From: an uncultured Ruminococcus sp.
GTDB lineage: Bacteria; Bacillota; Clostridia; Oscillospirales; Ruminococcaceae
NCBI GenBank assembly: GCA_910579835.1
Contig: CAJTWQ010000004.1
Span: 1 to 63,022 of the forward strand
Reading direction: 5' to 3'
Length of the DNA: 63,022 bases
In this document: positions 25,484 through 34,230 of the stretch, in pieces
How the letters are laid out: every line of letters starts with the position of its first letter
Numbering within the stretch: position 1 is the stretch's first letter
Position numbers and translations under genes: made by a program
The notes under the pieces: generated by a model
What the model was told of the DNA's origin: nothing
Database searches by the model: none
The model's input: the letters and a program-made list of their open reading frames with translations, nothing else

Positions 25484-26845
25484 ATGTCAACTGTTGCTGC
25501 TGTTTCTACTCCGGATGCTCCCGGCGGAATCGCAGTTATCCGCATTTCAGGAGAGGACGCCGTAAAGGTGGCAGAGAGGATTTTTAAGCCGTTTAATTCA
25601 GAAAAGATTTCCGAAATGGATGGATACACATGCGCTTACGGAATTGCTCATGACGGAGGAGAAAGAATAGACGACTGCATTCTTACGATTTTCCGCGCTC
25701 CGCACAGTTATACCGGTGAAAATACGGCGGAACTTTCTTGTCACGGCGGAATTTATGTTACAAGAAAAATTCTAAGAACTATTCTTAAAAACGGCGCTGA
25801 GCCTGCGCAGCCGGGTGAATTTACAAAAAGGGCGTTTCTGAACGGAAAGCTCGATCTTACTCAGGCGGAAGCCGTTATGGAAATCATTTCTGCGAAGGGT
25901 GAAAGAGAATTAAAAATAGCGGAAAATCTTCGTGAGGGAGCCGTTTTCCGCAGAGCAAAAAAGTGTTCTGATATTCTGATAAAGATTTTGGGCGATCTGG
26001 CTGCCTGGGCAGACTATCCTGAGGAAGATATTCCTGCCGTTGATCCTGATAATCTTATCAGAGAACTTACGGATGTAAGAAATCGGCTCTCGTCTTTAGT
26101 GGAAAATTACGACTGCGGCAGAATGCTCCGGGAGGGAATATCTACAGCAATTGTGGGCAGACCAAATGTAGGAAAATCCACTCTTTTTAACTGTCTCAGC
26201 GGATGTGAGAGAAGTATTGTTACCGATATTGCCGGCACTACCCGCGACGTTATTGAAGAAACGGTTCGCCTTGGAGATATTGTTTTAAGGCTGTCGGATA
26301 CCGCTGGAATTCACAGCACAGATGATCTTATAGAAGGGATCGGAATTGATATTGCCGTAAAAACAGCACAGTCTGCAGAACTTGTAATTGCTGTTTTTGA
26401 CGGAAGCTGTCCGCTTACAGAGGACGATTTTAATCTTATTAAAAAGATCAAGGATATGAACTGCGTTGTTGTAATCAATAAAACAGATGTGAAATGTGTT
26501 ATTAATGATAACTTTCTTAAGTCTTATTTTATACATATAGTATATTTGTCTGCCAAAGAAAATGAGGGAACTGAAAAGCTTAAATCAGAAATTGAGAATA
26601 TTTTTTCAATTAGCGATGCTTCTGTAAACTCAGTATGCGCTGCAAATGAGAGACAGAAAAGATGCATAGAATGTGCTTTGGAATGTGTTGATAATTCTAT
26701 TTCTGCACTGAGATCAGGTGAATTACTGGACGCTGTAAATATAATTATTGATGAAGCGGAGCAGCATCTTCTTGAACTTACCGGAGAAAGAATCACCAAT
26801 GCAGTTGTAGATAATGTTTTTTCAAGATTCTGTGTTGGAAAATAG
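25484..26845 (+). CDS. mnmE: tRNA modification GTPase MnmE
   Basis: MnmE with MnmG forms the (carboxymethyl)aminomethyl group at U34 of certain tRNAs. The 453-residue protein starts at MSTVAAVSTPDAPGGIAVIR, placed after taggagtgat; the longer frame uses the terminator as coding. It has the folate-binding N-domain, helical domain, and an inserted G domain with GRPNVGKST (225-233), TTRD and NKTD. The C-terminal FCVGK supplies the catalytic cysteine. mnmG follows directly. Confidence 0.96.
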   Translation: MSTVAAVSTPDAPGGIAVIRISGEDAVKVAERIFKPFNSEKISEMDGYTCAYGIAHDGGERIDDCILTIFRAPHSYTGENTAELSCHGGIYVTRKILRTILKNGAEPAQPGEFTKRAFLNGKLDLTQAEAVMEIISAKGERELKIAENLREGAVFRRAKKCSDILIKILGDLAAWADYPEEDIPAVDPDNLIRELTDVRNRLSSLVENYDCGRMLREGISTAIVGRPNVGKSTLFNCLSGCERSIVTDIAGTTRDVIEETVRLGDIVLRLSDTAGIHSTDDLIEGIGIDIAVKTAQSAELVIAVFDGSCPLTEDDFNLIKKIKDMNCVVVINKTDVKCVINDNFLKSYFIHIVYLSAKENEGTEKLKSEIENIFSISDASVNSVCAANERQKRCIECALECVDNSISALRSGELLDAVNIIIDEAEQHLLELTGERITNAVVDNVFSRFCVGK

Positions 26846-26861
26846 TGTTTTATGTGAAACA
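26846..26861. promoter_or_regulatory. Degenerate parS-like site
   Basis: TGTTTTATGTGAAACA matches the parS consensus TGTTTCACGTGAAACA at 14 of 16 bases. It lies in the 25-base gap between mnmE and mnmG. It may be a weak site or chance. Confidence 0.4.
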
Positions 26862-26870
26862 ATGAAATGA

Positions 26871-28769
26871 GTGATTGCATTGAATTATAAAATGGGAGAT
26901 TTTGACGTTGCCGTAGTTGGCGCAGGTCATGCAGGTGTAGAAGCGGCTCTTGCATCCGCGCGCCTTGGCTGCAAAACAGTTATGTTTACAATCTCGCTTG
27001 ACCAGATTGCGAACATGCCCTGTAATCCTTCAATAGGAGGCACTGCCAAAGGTCATCTTGTCCGTGAAATTGACGCTCTCGGCGGAGAAATGGGCAAAGC
27101 GGCGGATAAGTGTTTTATTCAGAGCCGTATGCTTAACAAAGGTAAAGGTCCGGCTGTTCATAGCTTAAGAGTTCAGGCAGACAGAACCAAATATCATGAT
27201 TATATGAAAAATGTTTGCGAAAAGCAGAAAAATCTTTACATTAAGCAGGCAGAAATATCGGATATTATTGTTGAAGACGGATGTATCAAGGGTGTGAGAA
27301 CGTCCCTTGGTGCAGAGTATTCCGTAAAGGCTGTGATAATTGCAACCGGTACTTATCTGAAAGGAAAAATTCATATAGGTGAAGTTTCATATGAAAGCGG
27401 TCCTGATTCATCACTTCCAAGCAGGTATCTTTCTGCAAGTCTGAAAGAAAAAGGCGTTGAACTAAGGAGATTTAAGACCGGAACTCCATGCCGTGTGAAC
27501 AAACGAAGTATTAATTTTGATATAATGGAGAGGCAGGACGGTGATGAAAATATAGTTCCCTTTTCATTTGATACACTGACTGACGGTCTTGAAAATAAGG
27601 TTAGCTGTTATGTAACTTATACAAATAGTAATACCCACGAGGTGATACTCTCAAATCTGTCAAGATCGCCTTTGTATTCAGGACGGATAGAGGGAGTGGG
27701 TCCGCGTTACTGTCCGTCAATAGAGGACAAAATCGTTCGTTTTTCCGATAAGCCCAGACATCAGCTTTTTGTAGAGCCTATGGGACTGACTACTGAGGAA
27801 TACTATTTACAGGGAATGTCGTCATCTTTGCCTGAGGATGTTCAGCTCTCGTTTCTCCAAACCATAGAGGGACTTGAGGACGTAGAAATAATGCGCCCTG
27901 CTTATGCTATTGAGTATGACTGCTGTGATCCGATTCAGCTTCTTCCCACACTTGAATTTAAAAGAATAGGCGGACTTTACGGCGCCGGACAATTTAACGG
28001 AAGCTCTGGATATGAGGAGGCTGCTGCGCAGGGGCTTGTTGCCGGAGTCAATGCGGCACTGAAAATCCGCGGAAAAGAGCCTATGATACTTGATCGCGCA
28101 AGTTCGTATATAGGAACTCTTATTGACGATCTTGTAACAAAGGGATGTTCTGATCCATATAGAATGATGACATCACGAAGCGAATACCGCTTGATTCTCA
28201 GGCAGGATAATGCAGATCAGAGACTTACTCCTATAGGTTATAAAATTGGGCTTATTTCCACAAAAAGATACGAGAGACTGCTCCGGAAAATAGAACTGAC
28301 AGCTTTTGAATTAAAGCGTGTTTCAAACCTAAATATTGCGCCTTCGGCAAAGTTGAACGCTTTTCTTGAAGAAAGGCTGACCGCTCCAATTTCATCCGGA
28401 TGTAAGCTTGCAGACCTTATTCGCAGACCACAGCTTGGATATGATATGCTTAATCCTTTCGATACTGACAGACCGGAATTGCCGGCTGATATTCGTGAAC
28501 AGGTTGAGCTTCAGATAAAGTATGAGGGGTATATTTCAAAGCAGCTTGCGCAGATTAATAATATTCGAAAGCTTGAAAATAAAAAGCTGCCGGTTGGTAC
28601 CGATTATAGTTTGGTCTATGGATTAAGGCTGGAAGCAGCGGAAAAACTGAATAAAGTACAGCCGGTATCTATTGGTCAGGCATCAAGAATTTCGGGGGTT
28701 TCACCAGCGGATATTTCTCTGCTGACAGTCTGGCTTGAACACAGAAAGGGCGATGCAAATGTTTCCTGA
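26871..28769 (+). CDS. mnmG: tRNA uridine 5-carboxymethylaminomethyl synthesis enzyme MnmG
   Basis: MnmG is the FAD- and NADH-dependent partner of MnmE in wobble uridine modification. The 632-residue protein has the dinucleotide fold VAVVGAGHAGVEAALASARL near the N-terminus and the MPCNPSIGGTAKGHLVREID signature. A second signature region holds GLYGAGQFNGSSGYEEAAAQ. The C-terminal helical domain ends LSLLTVWLEHRK-like (ISLLTVWLEHRKGDANVS). GTG, TTG and ATG starts lie within 22 bases and none has a strong ribosome site, so the exact start is uncertain. It overlaps rsmG. Confidence 0.96.
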   Translation: MIALNYKMGDFDVAVVGAGHAGVEAALASARLGCKTVMFTISLDQIANMPCNPSIGGTAKGHLVREIDALGGEMGKAADKCFIQSRMLNKGKGPAVHSLRVQADRTKYHDYMKNVCEKQKNLYIKQAEISDIIVEDGCIKGVRTSLGAEYSVKAVIIATGTYLKGKIHIGEVSYESGPDSSLPSRYLSASLKEKGVELRRFKTGTPCRVNKRSINFDIMERQDGDENIVPFSFDTLTDGLENKVSCYVTYTNSNTHEVILSNLSRSPLYSGRIEGVGPRYCPSIEDKIVRFSDKPRHQLFVEPMGLTTEEYYLQGMSSSLPEDVQLSFLQTIEGLEDVEIMRPAYAIEYDCCDPIQLLPTLEFKRIGGLYGAGQFNGSSGYEEAAAQGLVAGVNAALKIRGKEPMILDRASSYIGTLIDDLVTKGCSDPYRMMTSRSEYRLILRQDNADQRLTPIGYKIGLISTKRYERLLRKIELTAFELKRVSNLNIAPSAKLNAFLEERLTAPISSGCKLADLIRRPQLGYDMLNPFDTDRPELPADIREQVELQIKYEGYISKQLAQINNIRKLENKKLPVGTDYSLVYGLRLEAAEKLNKVQPVSIGQASRISGVSPADISLLTVWLEHRKGDANVS

Positions 28770-29460
28770 TTATGATTTCTGCAATGCTGAATTTAATAAA
28801 TATGGTCTTGATTTGAAAGAGAGTGTTTATAATAAGCTGTCAATCTATTGTAATTTTTTGATTGAATATAATAATTATGTAAATCTTACCGCTATTACCG
28901 ATCCGACGGATATACTTTATAAACATTTTATCGACAGTATTTTAATTGTAAAATATGCTGATATATCTGAATCTGCGCTTATTGATGTCGGAACCGGCGC
29001 CGGATTTCCCTCTGTTCCGCTGAAAATTTTTATTCCGTCTTTAAAAATTACGCTTCTTGACAGTCTTAATAAGCGTATTGAATTTCTTAGAAAGCTTTGT
29101 GATAAATTGGAAATTGATGCAGAGTTTATTCATGGAAGAGCCGAGGATTTTTCAAAAAGGAAAGAATTTAGGGAACAATTTGATATTTCCTGCGCAAGAG
29201 CCGTTGCAAATTTATCTGTTCTTAGTGAGCTGTGTATGCCTTTTGTGCGGACTGGAGGCAGATTTATTGCAATGAAGGGTCCGAACGAGGATCTTTTAAA
29301 GGCACAAGGCGCGATCAAAGTTCTTGGCGGTATTGTTTCATGTGAAACAAATTATAAGCTTGAAAATGAGGAACGCAAAATAATACAAATTAAAAAAATA
29401 TCGCAGACTCCGACAAAATATCCTCGCAGCAGCAGTCAGATAAAAAAGAAACCATTGTAA
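28759..29460 (+). CDS. rsmG: 16S rRNA (guanine527-N7)-methyltransferase RsmG
   Basis: RsmG methylates G527 of 16S rRNA; loss gives low-level streptomycin resistance. The protein of about 233 residues has the NLTAITDPTDILYKHFIDSI region and the SAM motif LIDVGTGAGFPSVPLKIF. SCARAVANLSVLSELCMPFV and KYPR near the C-terminus are further family marks. I chose the ATG nine bases after the aaaggg site; another ATG lies two codons earlier. The start overlaps mnmG. Its 3' part carries a parS-like 16-mer (29334-29349) inside the coding sequence. Confidence 0.94.
   Translation: MFPDYDFCNAEFNKYGLDLKESVYNKLSIYCNFLIEYNNYVNLTAITDPTDILYKHFIDSILIVKYADISESALIDVGTGAGFPSVPLKIFIPSLKITLLDSLNKRIEFLRKLCDKLEIDAEFIHGRAEDFSKRKEFREQFDISCARAVANLSVLSELCMPFVRTGGRFIAMKGPNEDLLKAQGAIKVLGGIVSCETNYKLENEERKIIQIKKISQTPTKYPRSSSQIKKKPL
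29334..29349. promoter_or_regulatory. parS-like site, variant class, inside rsmG
   Basis: TGTTTCATGTGAAACA matches parS at 15 of 16 positions. The same variant occurs twice more nearby, including once in reverse orientation. Confidence 0.75.
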
Positions 29461-29483
29461 TTCTGCATTAATATAAGTGATCA

Positions 29484-29517
29484 ATCGACAGTTTGTAGAT
29501 AGCTGTCGATTTTTTTG
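29484..29517 (+). terminator. Terminator after rsmG
   Basis: ATCGACAG pairs with CTGTCGAT, followed by a run of T (about 29511-29516). It separates the mnmE-rsmG unit from noc. Confidence 0.75.
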
Positions 29518-29593
29518 TGTGGTAATTATTTCCCAAAGATGTTAAAATATATTTACAGGGATAACCCGAGTATCATTATCCGAGGTAGAAAAA

Positions 29594-30415
29594 ATGGCAG
29601 GTTTTTTAAATTTTACAAAAGAAAAGTCAATTAATAAAGTTATAGAAGTGGATATAAAATTGATTTTACCTAATCCGCATCAGCCGAGAAAATCATTTCC
29701 GGAGAATGAGATAACTGCGCTTGCTGAATCAATTTCACAGAACGGCATTTTACAGCCTCTTTCAGTTCGCAGATTAGGCGATAAATTTGAGCTTATTTCC
29801 GGAGAAAGGCGTCTTCGAGCAGCAAAACTCTGCGGATTTTCTGTAGTTCCATGTATTGTTCATGAAATCAGCGACAGAAATTCAGCCATACTTGCATTGG
29901 TTGAAAATATTCAGCGTCAGGATCTTTCGTTTTTTGAGGAGGCTGTTGCAATTGAAAAATTGATTACATACTACGGAATGACGCAAGAGGATGCCGCTGC
30001 AAAACTGGGAAAGGCTCAGAGTACAATTGCTAATAAGCTGCGTCTGCTCAGAATTACTCCGGATGAGCGAAATCTTATTATGAAATTTAATCTTACAGAA
30101 CGTCATGCAAGGGCACTGTTAAAGCTTGCAAGTCCGGAAGAAAGGCTGACGGTACTTGATAAGATCATTAAGCATAATTTAAATGTAGAAAAATCGGAGC
30201 ACCTTATTGAAGATTTTATTGGACTTCAAAAGGAGAGGGCAAGCTATAAAAAAAGATCTAAGGTATTTCAGAATGTGAAAATGTTTGTTAACACTATTAA
30301 TAAGGCAGTTGAGACAATGCAGGCAGCCGGAATTTCGGCTGACTCAAGAAAAATTCAAAATGAGGATTATATCGAGTACAGAGTAAGAATACCAATTCAG
30401 AAAAAGTCTAACTAA
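29594..30415 (+). CDS. noc: Nucleoid occlusion protein Noc (ParB-like)
   Basis: A 273-residue ParB-family CTPase. The N-terminal CTP-binding domain shows NPHQPRKSFP, LISGERRLRAAKLCG and ALVENIQRQDLSFFEEA. The HTH domain reads AAKLGKAQSTIANKLRLLRI and then TERHARALL. Three marks separate it from ParB proper: the GKAQS glutamine, the ANK lysine and the TERHAR arginine, positions that distinguish Noc from ParB binding specificity. Noc blocks Z-ring assembly over the chromosome and needs an N-terminal amphipathic helix to reach the membrane; GFLNFTKEK here is a plausible one. It is upstream of soj-parB, as in Bacillus. Confidence 0.88.
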   Translation: MAGFLNFTKEKSINKVIEVDIKLILPNPHQPRKSFPENEITALAESISQNGILQPLSVRRLGDKFELISGERRLRAAKLCGFSVVPCIVHEISDRNSAILALVENIQRQDLSFFEEAVAIEKLITYYGMTQEDAAAKLGKAQSTIANKLRLLRITPDERNLIMKFNLTERHARALLKLASPEERLTVLDKIIKHNLNVEKSEHLIEDFIGLQKERASYKKRSKVFQNVKMFVNTINKAVETMQAAGISADSRKIQNEDYIEYRVRIPIQKKSN

Positions 30416-30487
30416 TTTTTTAATAGACTTTCTCGGAAATAAAAAAACTGTATCATTTAGCATTCTTTAGTTTATGAGGAGGTCTAA

Positions 30488-30503
30488 TGTTTCACGTGAA
30501 ACA
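30488..30503. promoter_or_regulatory. parS site, consensus
   Basis: An exact TGTTTCACGTGAAACA palindrome in the noc-soj gap. It nucleates ParB (Spo0J) clamps for origin segregation. Confidence 0.95.
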
Positions 30504-30510
30504 CTAATTT

Positions 30511-30526
30511 TGTTTCATGTGAAACA
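30511..30526. promoter_or_regulatory. parS-like site, variant class
   Basis: TGTTTCATGTGAAACA lies 7 bases after the consensus site, on the same face within about two helical turns. The soj promoter follows 120 bases downstream. Confidence 0.85.
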
Positions 30527-30648
30527 TTTTTTATAATCCTATGTCGATGTTCAGAACTGGACGTTTAGTCTTTATTTTTGTCAAAGCATTACTTCCGCCC
30601 ATGGCAAAGTTTTGAAATAAAAAAAATATTATTTTTCTCACTTTTTTA

Positions 30649-30677
30649 TTTACAATTTCTTATAAACGTGGTATAAT
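30649..30677 (+). promoter_or_regulatory. soj-parB promoter
   Basis: TTTACA and TATAAT are 17 bases apart, with an extended -10 (TGG before TATAAT). It lies about 30 bases upstream of the soj start codon. Confidence 0.75.
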
Positions 30678-30706
30678 AGAATTATAATGTACGAAAGGAA
30701 GATTTC

Positions 30707-31519
30707 ATGGGAAAAATAATTGCCGTGGCGAATCAGAAAGGCGGAGTGGGAAAATCTACAACTGTTGTAAATGTTGCCGCATATCTTGGCTCCAGAGATT
30801 ACAGGGTGCTCTGCATAGATTCTGATCCGCAGGGAAATACAACTACAGGCTTTGGAATAAAGAAAAAATCCGTGAATGCTACAACCTACGATGTAATAAC
30901 TGGAAAAACCCGCATTCAAGACGCCATTATCCATACTGACTTCAAAAATGTGTCTATAATTCCAGCAACAGAAGACCTTGCCGGCTGTGAAGTTGAGCTT
31001 GTGAACTATGAAAACAGGGTAAACCGTCTGAAAATGCAGATTCTTACATGCAAGCTTGACTATGACTATATTTTAATCGACTGTCCCCCCGCTCTTGGAA
31101 CAATTACTATTAACAGTCTTGTTGCATGCGATACGGTTCTTGTCCCCATGCTTGCAGAATTTTACGCTTTGGAGGGACTTTCACAGCTTGTTAATACTGT
31201 TAAAATTGTAAAAAGTAATTACAACCCCTCTATAGATTTTGAGGGAATTTTGTTTACAATGTTTGACGGACGTCTTAATGTAGCAAATGATGTTGTTTCT
31301 GAAGTGGAAAAATATTTCCCGAACAAGGTATTTAAGACGAAAATCCCAAGAAATGTGCGTATTTCCGAAGCACCAAGCCACGGAAAGCCGGTCATGTACT
31401 ATGATAAAAGCTCAAAGGGAGCTGAATCCTATGAACTTCTTTGTCACGAGCTTTTAGGCGAAGCGATGGAGCTTCCGCAGAAGAAGAGAAGAGGAATCTT
31501 CACATTTAAAAAGTCATAA
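30707..31519 (+). CDS. soj: Chromosome partitioning ATPase Soj/ParA
   Basis: Soj is a ParA-type ATPase that works with Spo0J to segregate origins and to regulate DnaA. The 270-residue protein opens MGKIIAVANQKGGVGKST with a deviant Walker A (11-18). It has the DSDPQGNTTTGFGI segment and the DYILIDCPPALGTITINSL Walker B region. The basic C-terminus (QKKRRGIFTFKKS) could add non-specific DNA binding. An aaggaag site precedes the ATG. parB follows 21 bases later. Confidence 0.95.
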   Translation: MGKIIAVANQKGGVGKSTTVVNVAAYLGSRDYRVLCIDSDPQGNTTTGFGIKKKSVNATTYDVITGKTRIQDAIIHTDFKNVSIIPATEDLAGCEVELVNYENRVNRLKMQILTCKLDYDYILIDCPPALGTITINSLVACDTVLVPMLAEFYALEGLSQLVNTVKIVKSNYNPSIDFEGILFTMFDGRLNVANDVVSEVEKYFPNKVFKTKIPRNVRISEAPSHGKPVMYYDKSSKGAESYELLCHELLGEAMELPQKKRRGIFTFKKS

Positions 31520-31540
31520 TTAACCGGAGGGAGAAAATAT

Positions 31541-32392
31541 ATGAGTAAAGGCGGTTTAGGAAACGGACTTGATTCTTTGTTTAATGATAATACCAGCGAG
31601 ATTCAGGTGAAAAAAACACTGCGTATTTCGGAGATAGAGCCGAACAGAAGCCAGCCAAGAAAGAATTTCAGCGACGAGGCAATATCTGCCCTCGCTGATT
31701 CAATTCAAGAGCATGGAATGCTTCAGCCAATTCTTGTAAGGCCGCTTAGCACCGGCGGTTATCAGATTGTTGCCGGGGAGCGAAGATGGCGTGCGGCAAG
31801 AATGCTGGGATTGGATGAAGTTCCGGTGAATATTAAGGAGCTTTCCGACATGGAGACTATGCAGATCGCAATTATTGAAAATCTCCAGCGTGAAAATCTG
31901 AATCCGGTGGAAGAAGCTGCAGGGTATAATGAGCTTATTGAAAATTATGGAATGACGCAGGATAAAGTCGCTAAAATGGTCGGACGTTCAAGATCGGCAG
32001 TTGCCAATGCGGTAAGACTTTTGTCTCTTCCGGAGCGTGTGCTGAAAATGCTCGAAAAAGGCGATATTTCGGCGGGGCATGGACGTGCACTGCTTGGGTT
32101 TGAAGATAATGAAGAACTTTTGACAGCTATGGCAGTGAAAGCGGCTGACGGAGGACTCACTGTTCGTCAGGTGGAAAAAGCAGTTCAGAAATATACACTT
32201 TCTGATGAGGAAATAATCGAAAAAAGCAATAGAAAGATTGACAATTATTTTGTGGAAATGGAAATTTCTCTTAACGCCCGTCTTGGCCGAAAGGTAAAGG
32301 TCGATTACGGTAAAAATAAGGGCGCATTAATTTTGGAATTTTACGATAAGGAAGATCTTGCTGCAATTGCGGAAAAGCTTACAGAAGAATAA
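31541..32392 (+). CDS. parB: Chromosome partitioning protein ParB/Spo0J
   Basis: Spo0J binds parS, hydrolyses CTP and slides as a clamp, recruiting condensin and stimulating Soj. The 283-residue protein has the Soj-activating N-terminus (SKGGLGNGLDSLFNDN) and the CTP-binding motifs QPRKNFSDEA, VAGERRWRAARMLG and IIENLQRENLNPVEEA. Its HTH reads VGRSRSAVANAVRLLSLP with SAGHGRALLGF. It keeps ParB-type residues (GRSR, AGHGR) where the upstream Noc has Noc-type ones. The C-terminal dimerisation domain ends LILEFYDKEDLAAIAEKLTE. Confidence 0.95.
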   Translation: MSKGGLGNGLDSLFNDNTSEIQVKKTLRISEIEPNRSQPRKNFSDEAISALADSIQEHGMLQPILVRPLSTGGYQIVAGERRWRAARMLGLDEVPVNIKELSDMETMQIAIIENLQRENLNPVEEAAGYNELIENYGMTQDKVAKMVGRSRSAVANAVRLLSLPERVLKMLEKGDISAGHGRALLGFEDNEELLTAMAVKAADGGLTVRQVEKAVQKYTLSDEEIIEKSNRKIDNYFVEMEISLNARLGRKVKVDYGKNKGALILEFYDKEDLAAIAEKLTEE

Positions 32393-32410
32393 TTTAAAGG
32401 AGTAAGAAAA

Positions 32411-33703
32411 ATGATAGATATTAAGCTTATTAGAACAAATCCTGAAATTATAAAGGAAAATATTAAAAAAAAGTTTCAGGACGCTAAACTGGAACTTGTA
32501 GATAAAGTTATTGAGCTTGACAGGAAATACCGTGAAACTAAGGTGGAATGTGACAGTCTGAGAAATCAGCGCAAGGTAAAGTCAAAGGAAATAGGCGGAT
32601 TTATGGCTAAGGGGCAAAAGGACGAGGCTGAGAGGGTTAAAGCAGAGGTTGCACAGATCGGTGCAAAGCTGACCGAAATGGAAGAGCTGGAAGTCAGGCT
32701 TGAAAGCAAAATTAAGGAAATTATGCTTGTGATACCAAATATTATTGACGAAAGTGTGCCAATCGGAAAAGACGATAGTGAAAATGTCGAGGTTGAAAGA
32801 TTTGGTGATCCATTTGTGCCGGAATTTGAGGTTCCCTATCACGTTGATATTATGGAAAAGGTAAAGGGAATTGATCTGGACAGCGCAAGAAAAACCAGCG
32901 GAAACGGCTTTTACTATCTCTGCGGCGATATTGCACAGCTCCAGTCGTGTATTCTTTCCTATGCAAGGGATTTTATGATTGATAAGGGATTTACTTACTA
33001 TATTCCGCCATTTATGATTCGCAGCGACGTTGTTACCGGAGTTATGAGCTTTGCAGAAATGGAAGGAATGATGTATAAAATAGAGGGCGAGGATCTCTAT
33101 CTTATCGGTACAAGCGAGCACTCCATGATTGGAAAGTTTATTGATACGATAATTCCCAAGGCTGAGCTTCCGAAAACGCTTACGAGCTATTCTCCGTGTT
33201 TTCGCAAGGAGGTTGGCGCTCATGGAATTGAGGAAAGGGGAGTTTACCGCATTCACCAGTTTGAAAAGCAGGAAATGATCGTTGTATGTGAACCTGAGGA
33301 AAGTATGGATTGGTTCCACAAGCTTTACAGCTATACCGTTGAATTTTTCCGTTCCCTTGATATTCCTGTCAGAACTCTGGAATGTTGTTCCGGCGATCTT
33401 GCTGATCTAAAGGTGAAATCAATAGACGTTGAGGCTTGGTCACCCAGACAGAAGAAGTATTTTGAGGTTGGAAGCTGCTCAAATCTCGGTGACGCTCAGG
33501 CACGACGTCTTGGAATCAGAGTTAAGGACGCAGACGGAAATAAGTATTTTGCACATACTCTTAATAATACCGTTGTTGCTCCTCCCAGAATGCTGATTGC
33601 TTTTCTTGAAAATAATATTAACGAGGATGGCAGTATCAGGATTCCTAAAGCCCTCCAGCCGTATATGCGCAAGGATATTATAGCAGTTCCTGTGAAAAAG
33701 TAA
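32411..33703 (+). CDS. serS: Serine--tRNA ligase
   Basis: A class II aminoacyl-tRNA synthetase that charges tRNA-Ser. The 430-residue protein has the N-terminal tRNA-binding coiled coil (about 30-100). Motif 2 is SPCFRKEVGAHGIEERGVYR, the EVGSCSNLGDAQARRLGIRV block follows, and motif 3 is FAHTLNNTVVAPPRMLIAFL. The SNLGDAQARR stretch differs from the more common SNFEDFQARR, marking a divergent bacterial subtype. It is only 18 bases after parB and has no T-box leader, so it depends on the soj-parB promoter or an unseen one. Confidence 0.95.
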   Translation: MIDIKLIRTNPEIIKENIKKKFQDAKLELVDKVIELDRKYRETKVECDSLRNQRKVKSKEIGGFMAKGQKDEAERVKAEVAQIGAKLTEMEELEVRLESKIKEIMLVIPNIIDESVPIGKDDSENVEVERFGDPFVPEFEVPYHVDIMEKVKGIDLDSARKTSGNGFYYLCGDIAQLQSCILSYARDFMIDKGFTYYIPPFMIRSDVVTGVMSFAEMEGMMYKIEGEDLYLIGTSEHSMIGKFIDTIIPKAELPKTLTSYSPCFRKEVGAHGIEERGVYRIHQFEKQEMIVVCEPEESMDWFHKLYSYTVEFFRSLDIPVRTLECCSGDLADLKVKSIDVEAWSPRQKKYFEVGSCSNLGDAQARRLGIRVKDADGNKYFAHTLNNTVVAPPRMLIAFLENNINEDGSIRIPKALQPYMRKDIIAVPVKK

Positions 33704-33711
33704 AAAATCAG

Positions 33712-33746
33712 CGGTATGGACTTTATTCGTCCATACCGTTTTTTTT
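33712..33746 (+). terminator. serS terminator
   Basis: CGGTATGGAC pairs with GTCCATACCG, followed by eight T. The stem overlaps the last codons of the small minus-strand DUF3789-like gene. Confidence 0.9.
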
Positions 33747-33833
33747 GTCGGCTTCTTTGGCGACAGTACAAAGGCACATAGCAAAAACTCCAACTGTTCC
33801 GCCAAACATAGAACCTAAAATAAAATTTAACAT
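33723..33833 (-). CDS. DUF3789-like 36-residue membrane microprotein
   Basis: A short reading frame: MLNFILGSMFGGTVGVFAMC, followed by LCTVAKEADKKNGMDE. A single hydrophobic helix is followed by CLCTVAKEADK, which matches the MCLCxVAKEAD pattern of DUF3789 proteins of Firmicutes and their phages. A very strong ggggggat ribosome site precedes the ATG. Its function is unknown. The stop codon falls inside the stem of the serS terminator, so the two convergent transcripts share sequence. It lies downstream of trxA on the same strand, beyond the trxA terminator. Confidence 0.65.
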   Translation of the reverse strand: MLNFILGSMFGGTVGVFAMCLCTVAKEADKKNGMDE

Positions 33834-33879
33834 CAATATCCCCCCATAGATATCATTGACGTTTTGTTTATGAATAAAC

Positions 33880-33909
33880 AAAAGCTCCCCGAAATTTCAG
33901 GGAGCTTTT
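33880..33909 (-). terminator. Terminator of the fprA-trxA operon
   Basis: AAAAGCTCCC pairs with GGGAGCTTTT, just downstream of the trxA stop. The U-rich side on the minus strand is TTTTGTTTATT. Confidence 0.75.
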
Positions 33910-33911
33910 CA

Positions 33912-34229
33912 TTAAATATTTATCATCTTTATAATGTCCTCTTTAGGGCGGAGACCTACGCTCTGTGCAGTGACAGCGCCGTCTTTAACGGCAACAAGAA
34001 GCGGTATACTCTCAACTCTGAAAGCGGCCGCAAGTTCCGGCTGCTCGTCAACGTTTACCTTTCCTACTTTGATTTTTCCGTCATATTCATCGGCAATTTC
34101 CTCGATAATCGGGGAAAGCATCATGCACGGTCCGCACCAGGATGCCCAGAAATCCAGCAGAATAGGCATTCCACGATAGTTGCGAACTTCTTCGTCAAAA
34201 TTTTCTTTGGTAATAATGATTTCGTTCAT
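33912..34229 (-). CDS. trxA: Thioredoxin
   Basis: A 105-residue thioredoxin with the active site WASWCGPC (CGPC at 32-35), the VGKVNVDEQPELAAAFRVES strand-helix and the cis-proline loop SIPLL. It reduces protein disulfides in the cytoplasm. I start at MNEIIITK, after a tggagg site; the longer frame runs back into the upstream gene. It is the last gene of an operon with a flavodiiron protein and an FTR-like protein, two bases after the latter. This suggests that the FTR-like protein reduces this particular thioredoxin. Confidence 0.93.
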   Translation of the reverse strand: MNEIIITKENFDEEVRNYRGMPILLDFWASWCGPCMMLSPIIEEIADEYDGKIKVGKVNVDEQPELAAAFRVESIPLLVAVKDGAVTAQSVGLRPKEDIIKMINI

Positions 34230-34230
34230 A

